A DNA stretch of 64,000 nt. Source: Lutibacter sp. Hel_I_33_5. GTDB taxonomy: Bacteria; Bacteroidota; Bacteroidia; Flavobacteriales; Flavobacteriaceae. Below the pieces are notes generated by a model. That model was not told the origin of the DNA, ran no database searches, and saw only the letters and a list, made by a program, of their open reading frames with translations. Every line of letters begins with the position of its first letter. The stretch's first letter is position 1. The stretch lies in the NCBI RefSeq assembly GCF_007827455.1, contig NZ_VISM01000001.1:1031501-1095500 (forward strand), read 5' to 3'. Of this stretch, positions 19,125 through 30,700 are shown in pieces. The translations under genes were made by a program, and so were the position numbers.

Positions 19125-20408
19125 ATGAAAATTAAATTACTATTAATAATTAGCTGTTTTTGTTTTGCTTTAACGGCCAATTCACAAAAAAGAAAATGTG
19201 CTCCTATTAATGATATGAGTGTCTATTTATCGAACCCAGAAAATTTAAAAGCACATCAAGCAAATGAAGCTTTTATAAAAAAGTGGGTAAACGATAAAAA
19301 AAATAATAGAATAAAAAAAGAAGTAATTACTATTCCAGTAGTTGTTCATGTTGTATATAGAACAGAGGCTCAAAATATTTCTGATGCTCAAATTAAATCT
19401 CAAATCGCAGTTTTAAATGAAGATTTCAGAAAATTAAATTCTGATATTAGTGTTGCTCCTGCTGCATTTTCAGAAGTTTCAGCAGATATAGAGATAAATT
19501 TTGCTTTAGCCAATAGAGATCCTGATGGAAATACTACTACAGGTATTACAAGAAGAATGACTACTACCGTAGATATTGGTAAAGCTCTAACTGGAGCTGA
19601 CTCAAATGTAAAAAACACAAATACAGGTGGAACTGACTCATGGGATGTTTCTAAATACTTGAATATTTGGATTGCAGAAGCAGGAAAAGAAGGAGGAAGT
19701 GATATTTTAGGGTACGCTAGTCCTCCACAAGCTAGTTCTACTCTACAAGCATTAGCTGATCAAGATGGAGTTGTAATAATATCTACAGCTTTTGGAAATA
19801 CTGGTACAGTTCAATCACCTTTTAATCTTGGAAGAACGGCAACACATGAAGTTGGTCATTATTTAAATTTAATACATATTTGGGGTGATGGAGATTGTAA
19901 TGTAGATGATGAGGTTGTTGACACACCTCCACAGGGGGCTTCTACTTCAGGGTGTCCAGTTTTCCCAGTTACTAGTGGAGGCACACATTGTGCTGCTGCT
20001 CCTAATGGCCCAATGTTTGTAAACTACATGGATTATTCTAATGACGCTTGTTTAGTCATGTTTACTCAAGGACAAAAAACAAGAATGTTAGCTGCTTTAG
20101 CGGGTCCAAGAATAGGTTTAAAAACATCTAATGGTCTTTCTGTTAAAGATTTTAGTGCTGATTTCAATCTTAGTATCTATCCAAACCCTAGTAAAGATAA
20201 TATCAATTTAACTTATAATAATTTATTAGCTAGAAATGGTGGTGATGTTTTAATTTATGATATTACAGGTAAGGAAGTTTTACAAGAAAAAATTAATAAA
20301 AATCAGTTTAGTAAAAGCATTAATGTTAGTAAATTAACTAACGGAATTTATTTCCTTAAAATTAATTCTGATAACAAAAACTTAGTTAAGAAAATAATTA
20401 TTGAATAA
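19125..20408 (+). CDS. Secreted M43 (pappalysin-like) zinc metalloprotease with T9SS sorting domain
   Basis: This protein of about 427 residues has a signal peptide (MKIKLLLIISCFCFALTANSQ), so the ATG at 19125 is preferred over the in-frame ATG at 19089. The catalytic domain has the zinc motif HEVGHYLNLIHIW (about residue 243) and a Met-turn region NYMDYSND, both typical of M43 peptidases. The last 75 residues are a type A T9SS sorting domain: SIYPNPSKDNINL near its start, GKEVLQ in the middle and NGIYFLKI near its end. It is therefore exported by type IX secretion and attached to or released from the cell surface. Its stop is one nucleotide from the stop of convergent rluF, with no terminator between. 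Confidence 0.9.
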   Translation: MKIKLLLIISCFCFALTANSQKRKCAPINDMSVYLSNPENLKAHQANEAFIKKWVNDKKNNRIKKEVITIPVVVHVVYRTEAQNISDAQIKSQIAVLNEDFRKLNSDISVAPAAFSEVSADIEINFALANRDPDGNTTTGITRRMTTTVDIGKALTGADSNVKNTNTGGTDSWDVSKYLNIWIAEAGKEGGSDILGYASPPQASSTLQALADQDGVVIISTAFGNTGTVQSPFNLGRTATHEVGHYLNLIHIWGDGDCNVDDEVVDTPPQGASTSGCPVFPVTSGGTHCAAAPNGPMFVNYMDYSNDACLVMFTQGQKTRMLAALAGPRIGLKTSNGLSVKDFSADFNLSIYPNPSKDNINLTYNNLLARNGGDVLIYDITGKEVLQEKINKNQFSKSINVSKLTNGIYFLKINSDNKNLVKKIIIE

Positions 20409-20409
20409 A

Positions 20410-21222
20410 TTATTTTCTTCTCCTTCTTCCAAAAGAATTCTTAGGTTTCTTTTTATTGGATGTTGGATTTTTAGAAAAATTTAAAGAGGCTTCTTCTGTT
20501 TTTACAGAAGAAGCTATTTTTTTATTGATTGCTACTATTTCTTGTTCTGTTAATTCTCGCCAATCACCCGGTTTTAGGTTTCCTAAGTTTACATTCATGA
20601 TTCTAGTACGTTTTAACTTAGTTACATTAGAATCTAAGTATTCGCACATTCTTCTTATTTGACGATTTAAACCTTGAACTAGAACAATTTTAAATGTTGT
20701 ATCGTTTATTTTTTCGACCTTACATTTCTTAGTAACAGTTCCTAAAATAGGGATTCCATTACTCATTTTATGCACAAAACGATCTGTTACTGTTTTATCT
20801 ACAGAAACTATATACTCTTTTTCATGATTATTTCCAGCTCGTAATATTTTATTGACAATATCTCCATCATTGGTTAAAAAAATCAACCCTTCAGAAGGTT
20901 TATCAAGACGTCCTATTGGAAATAATCGTTGTGGATGATTAACATGCTTTACAATGTTCTTTCGCTCTTTAGAATCTGTTGTAGAAACAATACCGACTGG
21001 TTTATTTAAAGCAATATATAAGGGTTTAGGTTTTGTTTTTAATTTTCTTCCATCTACTTTAACAACATCATCTTCGAAAACACGATTCCCTAATTGAGTT
21101 GGTTTACCGTTTAAGGTGACACGTCCTTCGCTTATTAGCTTATCAGCTTCTCTACGAGAGCAAATTCCTGTTGCGCTAATAAATTTATTAAGGTTCGTTG
21201 AAGATTGCTGTTTGTTGTCCAA
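20410..21222 (-). CDS. rluF: 23S rRNA pseudouridine synthase RluF-like
   Basis: This 270-residue protein has an N-terminal S4 RNA-binding domain (about 10-60: [20 protein letters not shown]) and an RsuA/RluB/E/F-type pseudouridine synthase domain. The catalytic Asp is in [15 protein letters not shown] (about residue 105). The segments [19 protein letters not shown] and [15 protein letters not shown] closely match RluF, which modifies U2604 of 23S rRNA. The C-terminus is a basic tail of Lys and Arg. It is the last gene of the adhesin-sprF-ompA-alkB-rluF run and starts 29 nt after alkB. The subfamily call is fairly sure. Confidence 0.9.
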   Translation of the reverse strand: MDNKQQSSTNLNKFISATGICSRREADKLISEGRVTLNGKPTQLGNRVFEDDVVKVDGRKLKTKPKPLYIALNKPVGIVSTTDSKERKNIVKHVNHPQRLFPIGRLDKPSEGLIFLTNDGDIVNKILRAGNNHEKEYIVSVDKTVTDRFVHKMSNGIPILGTVTKKCKVEKINDTTFKIVLVQGLNRQIRRMCEYLDSNVTKLKRTRIMNVNLGNLKPGDWRELTEQEIVAINKKIASSVKTEEASLNFSKNPTSNKKKPKNSFGRRRRK

Positions 21223-21251
21223 AAAAATATTTTTTACAAAGAAACTTAATT

Positions 21252-21866
21252 TTATAAAACGATTGTTCTAAAAGTTAAATTTATTCTTGGTGTATGAACT
21301 TTTTTCGTTGGAGGCAATCTATGTAACCAATTAGTTTGCGTAGTATCTTTCATAACAATCAAACTTCCTCTTTCTAAAATGATATCTATTTTTTGCTTAG
21401 ATTCTTTATGTTTAAAAGAAAATTTACGCTGTGCACCAAGTGATAAAGAGGCAATTGCTCCATTCTTTTTCAACATTTTTTCACCGTCCGAATGCCAAGC
21501 CATCCCTTCATCTCCAGAATGATACAAATTTAACAAACAAGAATTATAGGTTTCTTTCGTTTCTTTTTCTACTATTTCTTTTAATTCTAGCAGTTCTTTT
21601 GTCCAAATAATAGCTTGTTTTGTAACGTTTGAGTAATTATAATTATACTCAGAATCTCCATACCAGGCTACTTTTCTTTTAGTGATTATCTTTTTACCAA
21701 AAATAATAGCTTCATCATTTTTCCATTGGATTGTTTCTAAAAGGCTTTTATAATATACACTACATTGATTTTGAGAAAGCACTATACCATGATAATTGGT
21801 AACTCCATCGTACGGTAAAATATTCTTGGATTCTTTTTTATCAAATAAATCTAATTGAGAAAACAT
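21252..21866 (-). CDS. alkB: AlkB-like 2-oxoglutarate/Fe(II) dioxygenase
   Basis: This 204-residue protein belongs to the AlkB family, which removes alkyl groups from DNA or RNA bases by oxidation. The iron-binding HxD is in MAWHSDGE (about residues 124-126) and the distal His in WLHRLPP (about 182). The 2-oxoglutarate-binding Arg lies in RINLTFR near the C-terminus. The [10 protein letters not shown] motif fits the ALKBH2-like bacterial group. The ATG directly abuts the stop codon of the upstream OmpA-family gene, so the two are very probably co-transcribed even though their functions seem unrelated. The substrate (DNA or RNA) cannot be told. Confidence 0.92.
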   Translation of the reverse strand: MFSQLDLFDKKESKNILPYDGVTNYHGIVLSQNQCSVYYKSLLETIQWKNDEAIIFGKKIITKRKVAWYGDSEYNYNYSNVTKQAIIWTKELLELKEIVEKETKETYNSCLLNLYHSGDEGMAWHSDGEKMLKKNGAIASLSLGAQRKFSFKHKESKQKIDIILERGSLIVMKDTTQTNWLHRLPPTKKVHTPRINLTFRTIVL

Positions 21867-23828
21867 TTACATTTTCTTTACAACTACAAATTCTGTTCTT
21901 CTATTTTTTTGATGTTCATCATCAGAACATTCTATAGTATTACTACAATTATTTACTAACTTATTTTCTCCAAAGCCTTTTGCTGAAATTCTACTAGCAG
22001 AAATGCCTTTAGAAACAATATACTCTCTTGTAGATATTGCTCTTTTTTCTGATAAAGTTTGATTATACGCATCATTTCCTCTAGAATCTGTATGCGAACT
22101 TGCTCTAATTTCAATTTCAGGATACTTATTCATAATTAGTACAACTCTATCCAATTCCTTAGTTGCATCTGGTCTTATAGTAGCTTTATCTAAATCAAAA
22201 TAAATAGGTTTGATGTTAAGAATCATTTCTAACTTATCTGAATATCTAAAATCATCATTTAGGCGAAGATCCATTTTTTTTGCATTCAATACTCCTACAG
22301 AACCTTCCGTATAAAAAATCTGATTGTCTGGTTTATAGTACCTACTTTTTCCTATTAACTTATAATTTTCATTACAAGGTAAAATAAATTCAAATCTAGC
22401 ATCTTTACCTACTCGTAAACTATCTACTTTTAGATTATTTTTATCAAATAATGTAACGCTAGCACCCACTAATAATTCGTTAGTTACTTTATCTTTTACT
22501 TGTCCAACAATTTTAACATTACAAGGTTTCTCTTTTTCATTAACAATAAATGAATAAATATCATCATCTCCTTTTCCTCCTTCTCTATTTGATGAAAAAT
22601 AACCAGTCTTTTGCTCTTTATTTACATAAAAAGAAAAATCGTCTTTTTGACTATTGATCGGTACACCAAGGTTAGAAACCCCATTGTACTCATTTAATGC
22701 ATTTAAATTACTTTCAAAAACATCTAATCCACCAAGCCCTATGTGTCCGTTAGATGAAAAATAAAGCGTATTATCATTTCCAATGAAAGGGAACATTTCT
22801 ATTCCTTCTGTATTAATTTCTTTTCCTAAGTTTATTGGATTTCCATAGGTTCCATCTTCATGAATAGAAACTTTATAAATATCTGTTTTTCCAAATCCTC
22901 CAGGTTTTTCTGAAACAAAATATAATGTTTTATTATCTGAACTTAACGCTGGGTGTCGAGTAGAATACTCGCTGCTATTAAATGGTAGTTCGGTAATATT
23001 TGTCCATTTAGAGTCTACAAAATCTGCTCTATAAATTTTTAATTGCGAAACTTGTCTTTTACTTGTTTTAAGTTTCTTTCCATCAAAATCATCTCTGGTA
23101 AAATACATGGTTTTACCATCATTTGTAATAATAGCATTTGAATCATGATATTGCGAATTAACCTCTTTTAGAATCGTCTCATTTTCAATATCAGTAAAAT
23201 TGATGTTCTTTTCATTATCAAAAACTACTTGATCTGCTTTATAAATATTATAAAACGGCTGATTGTTCCAATGATATTTTTTTTCCAGCTTACCAAATGT
23301 TTTAGGTTTCGTTGAAGAAAAATAGAGTATTCCATTATGAACATAAGCTCCATAATCTGAATATTTAGTATTTACTGATAGATTATGAATACTTCTAAAC
23401 GCATCTTTATCTTTAGAAAAAGTATCGAAATAATTTTTATTCTCTATTAACTTTTTTCCTCGACTGTCTATGTTGTTTAATTTTCTAAATTCTAATAGTA
23501 TTTTATCCGACTCTTTATAGTTTCCATTACTTTTTAATACTTGTGCATACCTAAAATAACTCTCTAACTGTAAAGTATCTTTTCTATATAATTCAAATAA
23601 TTTCTTATACCATGTTTCAGCTTTAACTGTTTTATTATTAAAATAATAAGAATCTGCTAACCTGGTAACAACAAGCTTAGATGTATCACCTCTTTTAAAT
23701 AATTCTTCATATAATTTAGCTGATTTTACATAAGAATAATCACTAAAATATTTATTGGCAGCATATTTTCTTTGACCAAAAGAAACAACTACTATAAAAA
23801 GTAAACAAAGTGTGCTGATTTTTTTCAT
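21867..23828 (-). CDS. OmpA-family protein with TPR, PD40 and carboxypeptidase-regulatory-like domains
   Basis: This 653-residue envelope protein starts with a signal peptide (about residues 1-18). In order it has TPR-like helices (about 20-135), WD40-like/PD40 beta-propeller repeats (about 160-420; motifs such as TLYFSSNGHIGLGGLDVF and KTGYFSSNREGGKGDDDIY), a carboxypeptidase-regulatory-like domain (about 430-515) and a C-terminal OmpA peptidoglycan-binding domain (about 535-653, with IYFDLDKATIRP and SSHTDSRGND). This layout resembles T9SS PorE-like and adhesin-associated OmpA proteins. It lies 1 nt after the PorP/SprF gene and probably anchors the adhesin export machinery to the cell wall. 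Confidence 0.9.
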   Translation of the reverse strand: MKKISTLCLLFIVVVSFGQRKYAANKYFSDYSYVKSAKLYEELFKRGDTSKLVVTRLADSYYFNNKTVKAETWYKKLFELYRKDTLQLESYFRYAQVLKSNGNYKESDKILLEFRKLNNIDSRGKKLIENKNYFDTFSKDKDAFRSIHNLSVNTKYSDYGAYVHNGILYFSSTKPKTFGKLEKKYHWNNQPFYNIYKADQVVFDNEKNINFTDIENETILKEVNSQYHDSNAIITNDGKTMYFTRDDFDGKKLKTSKRQVSQLKIYRADFVDSKWTNITELPFNSSEYSTRHPALSSDNKTLYFVSEKPGGFGKTDIYKVSIHEDGTYGNPINLGKEINTEGIEMFPFIGNDNTLYFSSNGHIGLGGLDVFESNLNALNEYNGVSNLGVPINSQKDDFSFYVNKEQKTGYFSSNREGGKGDDDIYSFIVNEKEKPCNVKIVGQVKDKVTNELLVGASVTLFDKNNLKVDSLRVGKDARFEFILPCNENYKLIGKSRYYKPDNQIFYTEGSVGVLNAKKMDLRLNDDFRYSDKLEMILNIKPIYFDLDKATIRPDATKELDRVVLIMNKYPEIEIRASSHTDSRGNDAYNQTLSEKRAISTREYIVSKGISASRISAKGFGENKLVNNCSNTIECSDDEHQKNRRTEFVVVKKM

Positions 23829-23829
23829 A

Positions 23830-24771
23830 TTAAAAGAATCTTGGGGATTTTAATTTAGGTGCTCTTGTAACATCAAATATTAACATAAGTTCATGTGTTC
23901 CAGAATTATAATTTCTATAATTAGATGTTGTTAAGTCATAAGCATAGCCTATATGCCAATTTTTATTAACTTTTAATCGTAAAAGTGTGCTAATAGAATC
24001 ATCCCATCTATAAGCAATTCCTAAAGTAAATTTCTCATAAAATAAAAAGTTAGCTGATAAATCTACTGATAATGGTGCTCCTGACACTATTTTGGATATA
24101 AATGCAGGCTTAAACTTAATATCATCAGATAGATTAAACACATATCCACCAATTAAAAAATAATGCAATCTTTCTGCTGCAATAGATTCTACAAAATCAT
24201 CATAATGATCTGTTCTGATAAAATTAGGAATCGATAATCCTACATACCAATTTGTTTTATGATAATATAATCCTGCACCAATTGATGGTAAAAAACGATT
24301 ATTTACATTCTGATTAAAAATTGCATCTTCATTTTGATAACGTCCTTTACTCCAATCTAAACTTAAACTTCTACCTCCTAATCGTAAACCAAAAGCTAAA
24401 TTACCTTCTTCACTTGTTCTAATGGTATAAGAAACATTTCCATCAAAATATACTTCACTAGAAGGACCTAATTTATCATTAATAATATTTAAACCAATTC
24501 CAACCCCACTATAACCCAAAGGTTTATTAAAACTAAATGTCTGGGTTTCTGGAGCGCCAGGAAAACCAACCCATTGCGTTCTTGCCAAGGCTGTAGCTGT
24601 AAAATAACCTTGAGAACCAGCATATGCTGGGTTTATACTCATTGTATTATACATATACTGTGTATATTGTGGATCTTGCTGTGCATTAACAGAGGTTAAT
24701 CCAACTAGAATAATAAATACTAGAAGTAGTCTTCGGGGAAAATTCATACTTAATTTGTTTACTTTATTCAT
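23830..24771 (-). CDS. PorP/SprF family type IX secretion membrane protein
   Basis: This 313-residue outer-membrane protein has a signal peptide (about 10-30, ending SVNAQ) and the family's hallmark start QDPQYTQYMYNTMSINPAYAGS. The rest alternates in beta-barrel fashion (for example GVGIGLNIINDKLGPSSEV and WHIGYAYDLTTSNYRNYNSGTHELML). In Flavobacterium johnsoniae SprF is needed for secretion of the adhesin SprB, and PorP-type paralogues usually sit next to giant adhesins with a type B sorting domain. It begins 2 nt after the stop of the giant adhesin gene, so it is probably that protein's dedicated partner. Confidence 0.93.
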   Translation of the reverse strand: MNKVNKLSMNFPRRLLLVFIILVGLTSVNAQQDPQYTQYMYNTMSINPAYAGSQGYFTATALARTQWVGFPGAPETQTFSFNKPLGYSGVGIGLNIINDKLGPSSEVYFDGNVSYTIRTSEEGNLAFGLRLGGRSLSLDWSKGRYQNEDAIFNQNVNNRFLPSIGAGLYYHKTNWYVGLSIPNFIRTDHYDDFVESIAAERLHYFLIGGYVFNLSDDIKFKPAFISKIVSGAPLSVDLSANFLFYEKFTLGIAYRWDDSISTLLRLKVNKNWHIGYAYDLTTSNYRNYNSGTHELMLIFDVTRAPKLKSPRFF

Positions 24772-24773
24772 GT

Positions 24774-27700
24774 CTATCTATTAATATAAATCCAACCCTT
24801 TTGTGGTGTAATTCCATTTCCTAAATCTAATACATAATAATACGTTCCAACTGGTAACTTTTTATCTGTATTTATTGTTGCTCTTCCATTTGAAGTCCCG
24901 TTCCAAGAATTGTTGTAATTTTTCATTTTGAATACTGTATTACCCCAACGATTAAAAACTTCTAAAACATTATTTGGATACTGTTCTATACAATCGATAA
25001 CAAAAACATCATTTATTCCATCATCATTAGGTGTAAACTCATTGTAAATAGTTAAACAAATTGGTGTTGTTGATGAACTTCCTGAGTTATTACTTGGATT
25101 AGAATCTAGTTGATCTAATTGTGTAATACTTACATTATTTTCATAATCTCCCTGTTCTCTCACTTTCACTTTTACTACTAAAGTTGTCACAGCTTTATCT
25201 GCTAAACTTGCTATCGACCAATCTCCTGTAAATTCATCATATATTCCTGTTGTAGTTGTATGAGAAATATATTGATAACCTGAAGGTAATGTTTCATTTA
25301 AAATAATATTAGTTGCCAAACCTGGACCATTATTTGTAATGGTAATTGTAAAATTAATTTCGTCATTTACGGTAGGATTAGGACTGTCTACTGTTTTTGT
25401 AACTGCTAATTCTACAGCAATTAAATTAATAGTAGAACTATCATCATCATCTTCTCCATTGGTAGTAGTCCCGTTCCCTGAATCACTATCTGGATCATAC
25501 TGATCTGCTTCAGAAACTTCTGCAATGTTTAAATACTCTCCGGCTGCTCCAGTTGGCGTAAGTACTTTTACATCCATAATTAATGTTGCGGATGCTTGAT
25601 TTGCTATAACACCTATAGTCCATAAACCAGTAGCATCATTATATGCACCGTTAACATTATCAGAAACATAATCAAATCCAATAGGAAGTTCATCTTTTAC
25701 TTTAACATTGGTAGCATCATCTGGCCCATCATTTTTAACAATAATTGTAAATTGAATGATGTCTCCAACATTAGCATCACTAGTATTAACTGTTTTAGTA
25801 ATACTTAAGTCAGAAACTTGAGGCACAATACTTACAGCTGCTTCATCATCTTCTAATTGACTACCATTATCATTTCCAATCCTACTGTTTGGATCATATT
25901 GATCACTTTTGGTTACCTGTGCTATATTCTTATACTCTGTTGTAGAAATTGGTAAAACACTTGGTTTATTTACTTTTACTTGATAGGTTACATCTGCTGA
26001 TTTATTAGTATCGATATTAAGTCCAGACCAAGTTAATGTGTTTTCTGCAACATTGTATACACCATTATTTGATGCTGATGAAGCTACATACGTTAAACCT
26101 ACTGGGAGTTTATCTACAAATTCGACATTTGTTGCATTATCTGGCCCTTTATTACTAAGTGTTAACGTAAAGTCAATAGTATCTCCAACATTTGGATTTG
26201 AATTACTTACTGTTTTTGCTAAACTTAAATCTGCAATTTGAATTGTTACATTAACATTAGCTTCGTCATCTTCGCTTTGATCACCATCATCATTATTTAA
26301 TGAACTATCTAAATCCTTTACATCACTCGCTGTAATTTGTGCAACATTTTTGTATTCATTTACAGGAACTGGTATAACAGTTGGTTCTTTTACTTTAACT
26401 TTATAGGTAACTTTTATAGAACCAGACACAGGTATAGTTAAATCAGACCATGTAATTTTATTACCAAATGCACTAAATATTCCATTATTGGAAGCACTAG
26501 TCACTTGATATGTTAATCCTACTGGTAAAGTATCTTCAAATCCTACTCCAGTAGCAATACTTGGTCCATCGTTAGCTATTGTTAAAGTAAATTCTAAGAT
26601 ATCGCCAACATTTGGATTGTTATCGGATACTGTTTTAGATAAACTTAAATCTACTGCTTCTACAGAAATTGTATTACTAGCCTCGTCGTTTTCGCTCTGA
26701 TCACCATCATCATTATTTGGTGTACTATCTATATCTTGACTATTACTTGCTGTAACTTGAGCAATATTAGTATATTCTCCTGATACCCCAGTTGGCGTTT
26801 TTACAGTTGCCTTATATGTAAGTGCTAAACCAGTTAATGGAACATTTAAGTTACTCCAAGATATCTTATTATTTGTCAATGTACCTCCTTGGGTTATCAA
26901 ATTAATGTTTCCATAACCAATTGGTAAATTATCTTCAATTCCAACCCCTGTTGCTGGATCTGGCCCATCATTTTTAAGTAATATTGTAAAAGTTACTTCA
27001 TCACCAACATTCGGATTATTATTACTTATTACTTTCTCCATACTCAAATTAGAACAAGCATTTACTGTAATATTTATCAATACTCTATTACTAATACAGC
27101 CTGTAGATAAACTTCTACTTGCAGCATAATATATTCCTGTTGATATTGATGAATTATTAGGTAATAAATTTCCTCCTGTCATTGCATCATACCAAATTAA
27201 TTCCTCTCCAGAAGCAACAGTACCAATAATATCACTTATTGTTGAGCTTCCACAAAATACTTGATCCATTGCGGTTGGAACATTTGGACTTACAGGCTCT
27301 GTAATAGTTGCGGTAAGTACATTACTTGTACAACTTGTAGATACATCAACAACCTTAATATTTGTATAATTACCAGCTAACACATTAACAACATTAATAG
27401 TTCCGTTTGTATCAGAACCAACAGTTTTTGTTATTGATGAACCATTAATTTCATAGGATAGTTGATAACTAGTATTAGCTGTTAAACTACTAATCTGGAA
27501 ACTACCATTTCCTACACTACAACTTGTTGAATTAACAACAGTTCCTAAAGTAATATTGGGTGATGCTGGTGAAGTAATATCCACACTTGCTAAAGTATTT
27601 GATAAGCAACCATCTGTACTTCTTACTTGAATATTTGTATAAGTACCCACTGCTAATCCCATTGTAACAATACTTCCAGAAGCATTAGATGTAGATGCAA

Positions 27701-30700
27701 TATCAACAACAGTTTCATTAAATGTGTATACTAAATTATAAGGCTCATTTTCAACTAAACCTAGCACTTCAAAACTACCAGTTCCTGTACATTGTGTTGG
27801 TTGTACAACTTCTCCTAAGCTTATCACAGGTGGATTAATAACTGCTCTTGCAATAGTATTTGAGGTACATCCTGCAGTAACAACATACATATTCTCGTAT
27901 AAACCTGGTGCTAAACTAGGCACAATCAATTTTCCGTTAGCATCAGAATTTAAAGCTACTGTAGTTTCTGTTCCATTAAATGTATATACAAAAGAGTGAC
28001 TTGTATTTACTGCTAATCCTAAAAACTCTATACTTCCGTTACCAGAACAAGTCATTGGGTTATTTACAGCTTCTAATACTAAATTTGCCGCCATTGGATC
28101 CGATAAAACTACTGCTTCTAATACATTACTAGTACAATTATCTTTAACAACACTAATATTTGTATAATTACCAGCACTTAAATCATTTAGGGCATAATTA
28201 CCAGATCCATCCGCAGTAATCGTTACATTCTTATCTGCGCTATTTTCCTTATACGTTAATGTATAATTCCCTCCATTTTCTAATCCAGAAATCATTATTG
28301 TTCCATCATTCCCTCCACAACTAGTTGGGTTACTATTCGAAACTAAATTAATTACTGCTGGAGTAGGTTCGTTTAGAACAAATGGTCCTGAAAGTATATT
28401 AGACATACATCCATTTAAACTAACTTGAAAATCGATATAATTTCCTTCTGATAAATTAGAGATTTGTATGTTTCCAGACCCATCAGTAGTTGATGTTGAA
28501 TTAACAGTTGCACCATTTTTCTTATATGATAAATTATACGTAGTTGCATTTGCTAAACCTGTTAATTGGATACCTCCATTAGTTCCATCACATGTTGTTA
28601 TTTGACTAATAACTCCTTCAGTAATAGCTGGAATCACATTAATAGTTACTGATGTTACACTAGTATTACTTATACAGCCTGTAGATAAATCTTTACTCGC
28701 CGCATAATAATTTGTAGATGTTAATACAGTTGAATTATCTAATAAATTACCGTTCATAGCAGCATCAAACCAAATCAATTCTTCACCAGAAGCAACACTT
28801 CCTACTAAATCACCAATAGTTGAAGGTCCACAAAATTCTTGGGTACTATTTACTGTTGGTTGATTTGGTGCTGAAGGATTTTCAATAACAGCACTTAAAA
28901 TATTACTATCACAATTAGTTGATGTATCCGTAACTTTTATGTTGGTATAATTTCCATCAGTTAAGTTTGATAAAACAATTTCTCCTATAGCATCTGTGCT
29001 TAATGACTGATTTGTTACAGTTCCATTTAATGTATAACTAACAGTATAAGCTGTATTACTTATCAAACTTTTTAATTGGAGACTTCCAGTACCTGTATCA
29101 CAACTTGAAGAATTGGTTACAGTTCCTAAAGTAATAATTGGAGAAACTGGAACAGAAATAACTACACTAGCAATACTATTAGAAATACAATTGTTTCCGT
29201 CTAAAACTTTAACATCTGTATAAGTACCAGCATTTAAGCCAGTAACAATTATACTACCATTACTTGTAGAAGTAGATGCTTGCGTAATTGTATTTCCAGC
29301 TAACATATACTGTACTGTATAACCAGAACTATTTACCAATCCTTTAATTTCAAATGTACCTGTTCCATTACAAACAGTTGAATTTGTTACTGTACCTAAA
29401 CTTATTACCGGCGGATTTATCACCGCACGAGCTATGGTATTTGAAATACATCCAGCAATGGTTACACTCATATTTTCATACGTACCAGGATCTAAATTAC
29501 CTACTAACAAAGCTCCATTAGTATCACTGGTTACAGATCTAGTTAAAATCACACCGTTTTGTGTAAAGTTAAACGTGTAATTTGTACTTGGAGATAAATT
29601 AACAAACTCAATACTTCCTTGCTCAACACAAGTAGTTGGATCATTTACTTTAGACAAACTAAAGTTTGGTGCAGTAGGATCCATTAATACAATATTGGTG
29701 CTTAAAATATTACTAGTACAATCATTTTTTGTAACACTAATAGCAGTATAATTTCCTGATGCTAATCCTGCAATAGTATAGTTCCCAGAAGCATCAGCTG
29801 TAATATTTATATTTTTATCTACACTATTTTCTTTATAAGTTAATGCATAATTTTCTCCATTTTCTAATCCAGAAATCACTATCGTTCCATCACTTCCTCC
29901 ACAGGTAGTTGGATTTGTATTTGAAACAAACCCAATCATAGCAGAAATAGGTTCTGAAACAATTATTGGCCCTGGTAAGGTATTAGATGTACAACCATTT
30001 AAGTCTACTTTAAAGTCCGTATAAGTACCTATTAATAAATTTGATATATTGATGATTCCACTAACATCTGATGAAATAGTTTTTGTTATTTCTCCACCAT
30101 CCTTTTTATAAGTTAAACTATAAATAGCTGAATTTTCTAATCCTGTCAACGCAATACTTCCATCACTTCCTCCACAGGTACTTATCTGAGTCACTGCACC
30201 TTGATTAATCGATGGTACAGGTTTTACAATAACCGTTGCTTTGGTCGTTGGACTCACACAGCCTGTAGTTAAATCTCTACTTGCTGCATAATAATCGCCT
30301 GAAGCTAGTGCTGTAGTGTCTGCTAGTAAGTTGCCTCCTGTTGCTGCATCATACCATACCAACTCCTCGCCTGAACCTATACTTGCTGTTAAATCATTCA
30401 CCGTAGAAGGACCACAAAACTCTTGTGGATCTATTACTGTTGGTGCGCTTGGACTTGGTGGTACCGTTAGAGTTGCACTAACACTTGTACTCTCACAATT
30501 TGTTGATACCTCAGTTACTTTAATATCGGTATATGCGCCTGCTGATAAGTTTGATAATACAATTTCACTTGAACTATTGGTTCCTAATGTTTGTGTTACT
30601 GGTGTTGCAGATCCATCTAAGGTATATACCACTTCATAGGAAGTATTGGTATTTAATCCTGTTAATTGAATACTTCCACTATTAGTCACACAACTATCTG

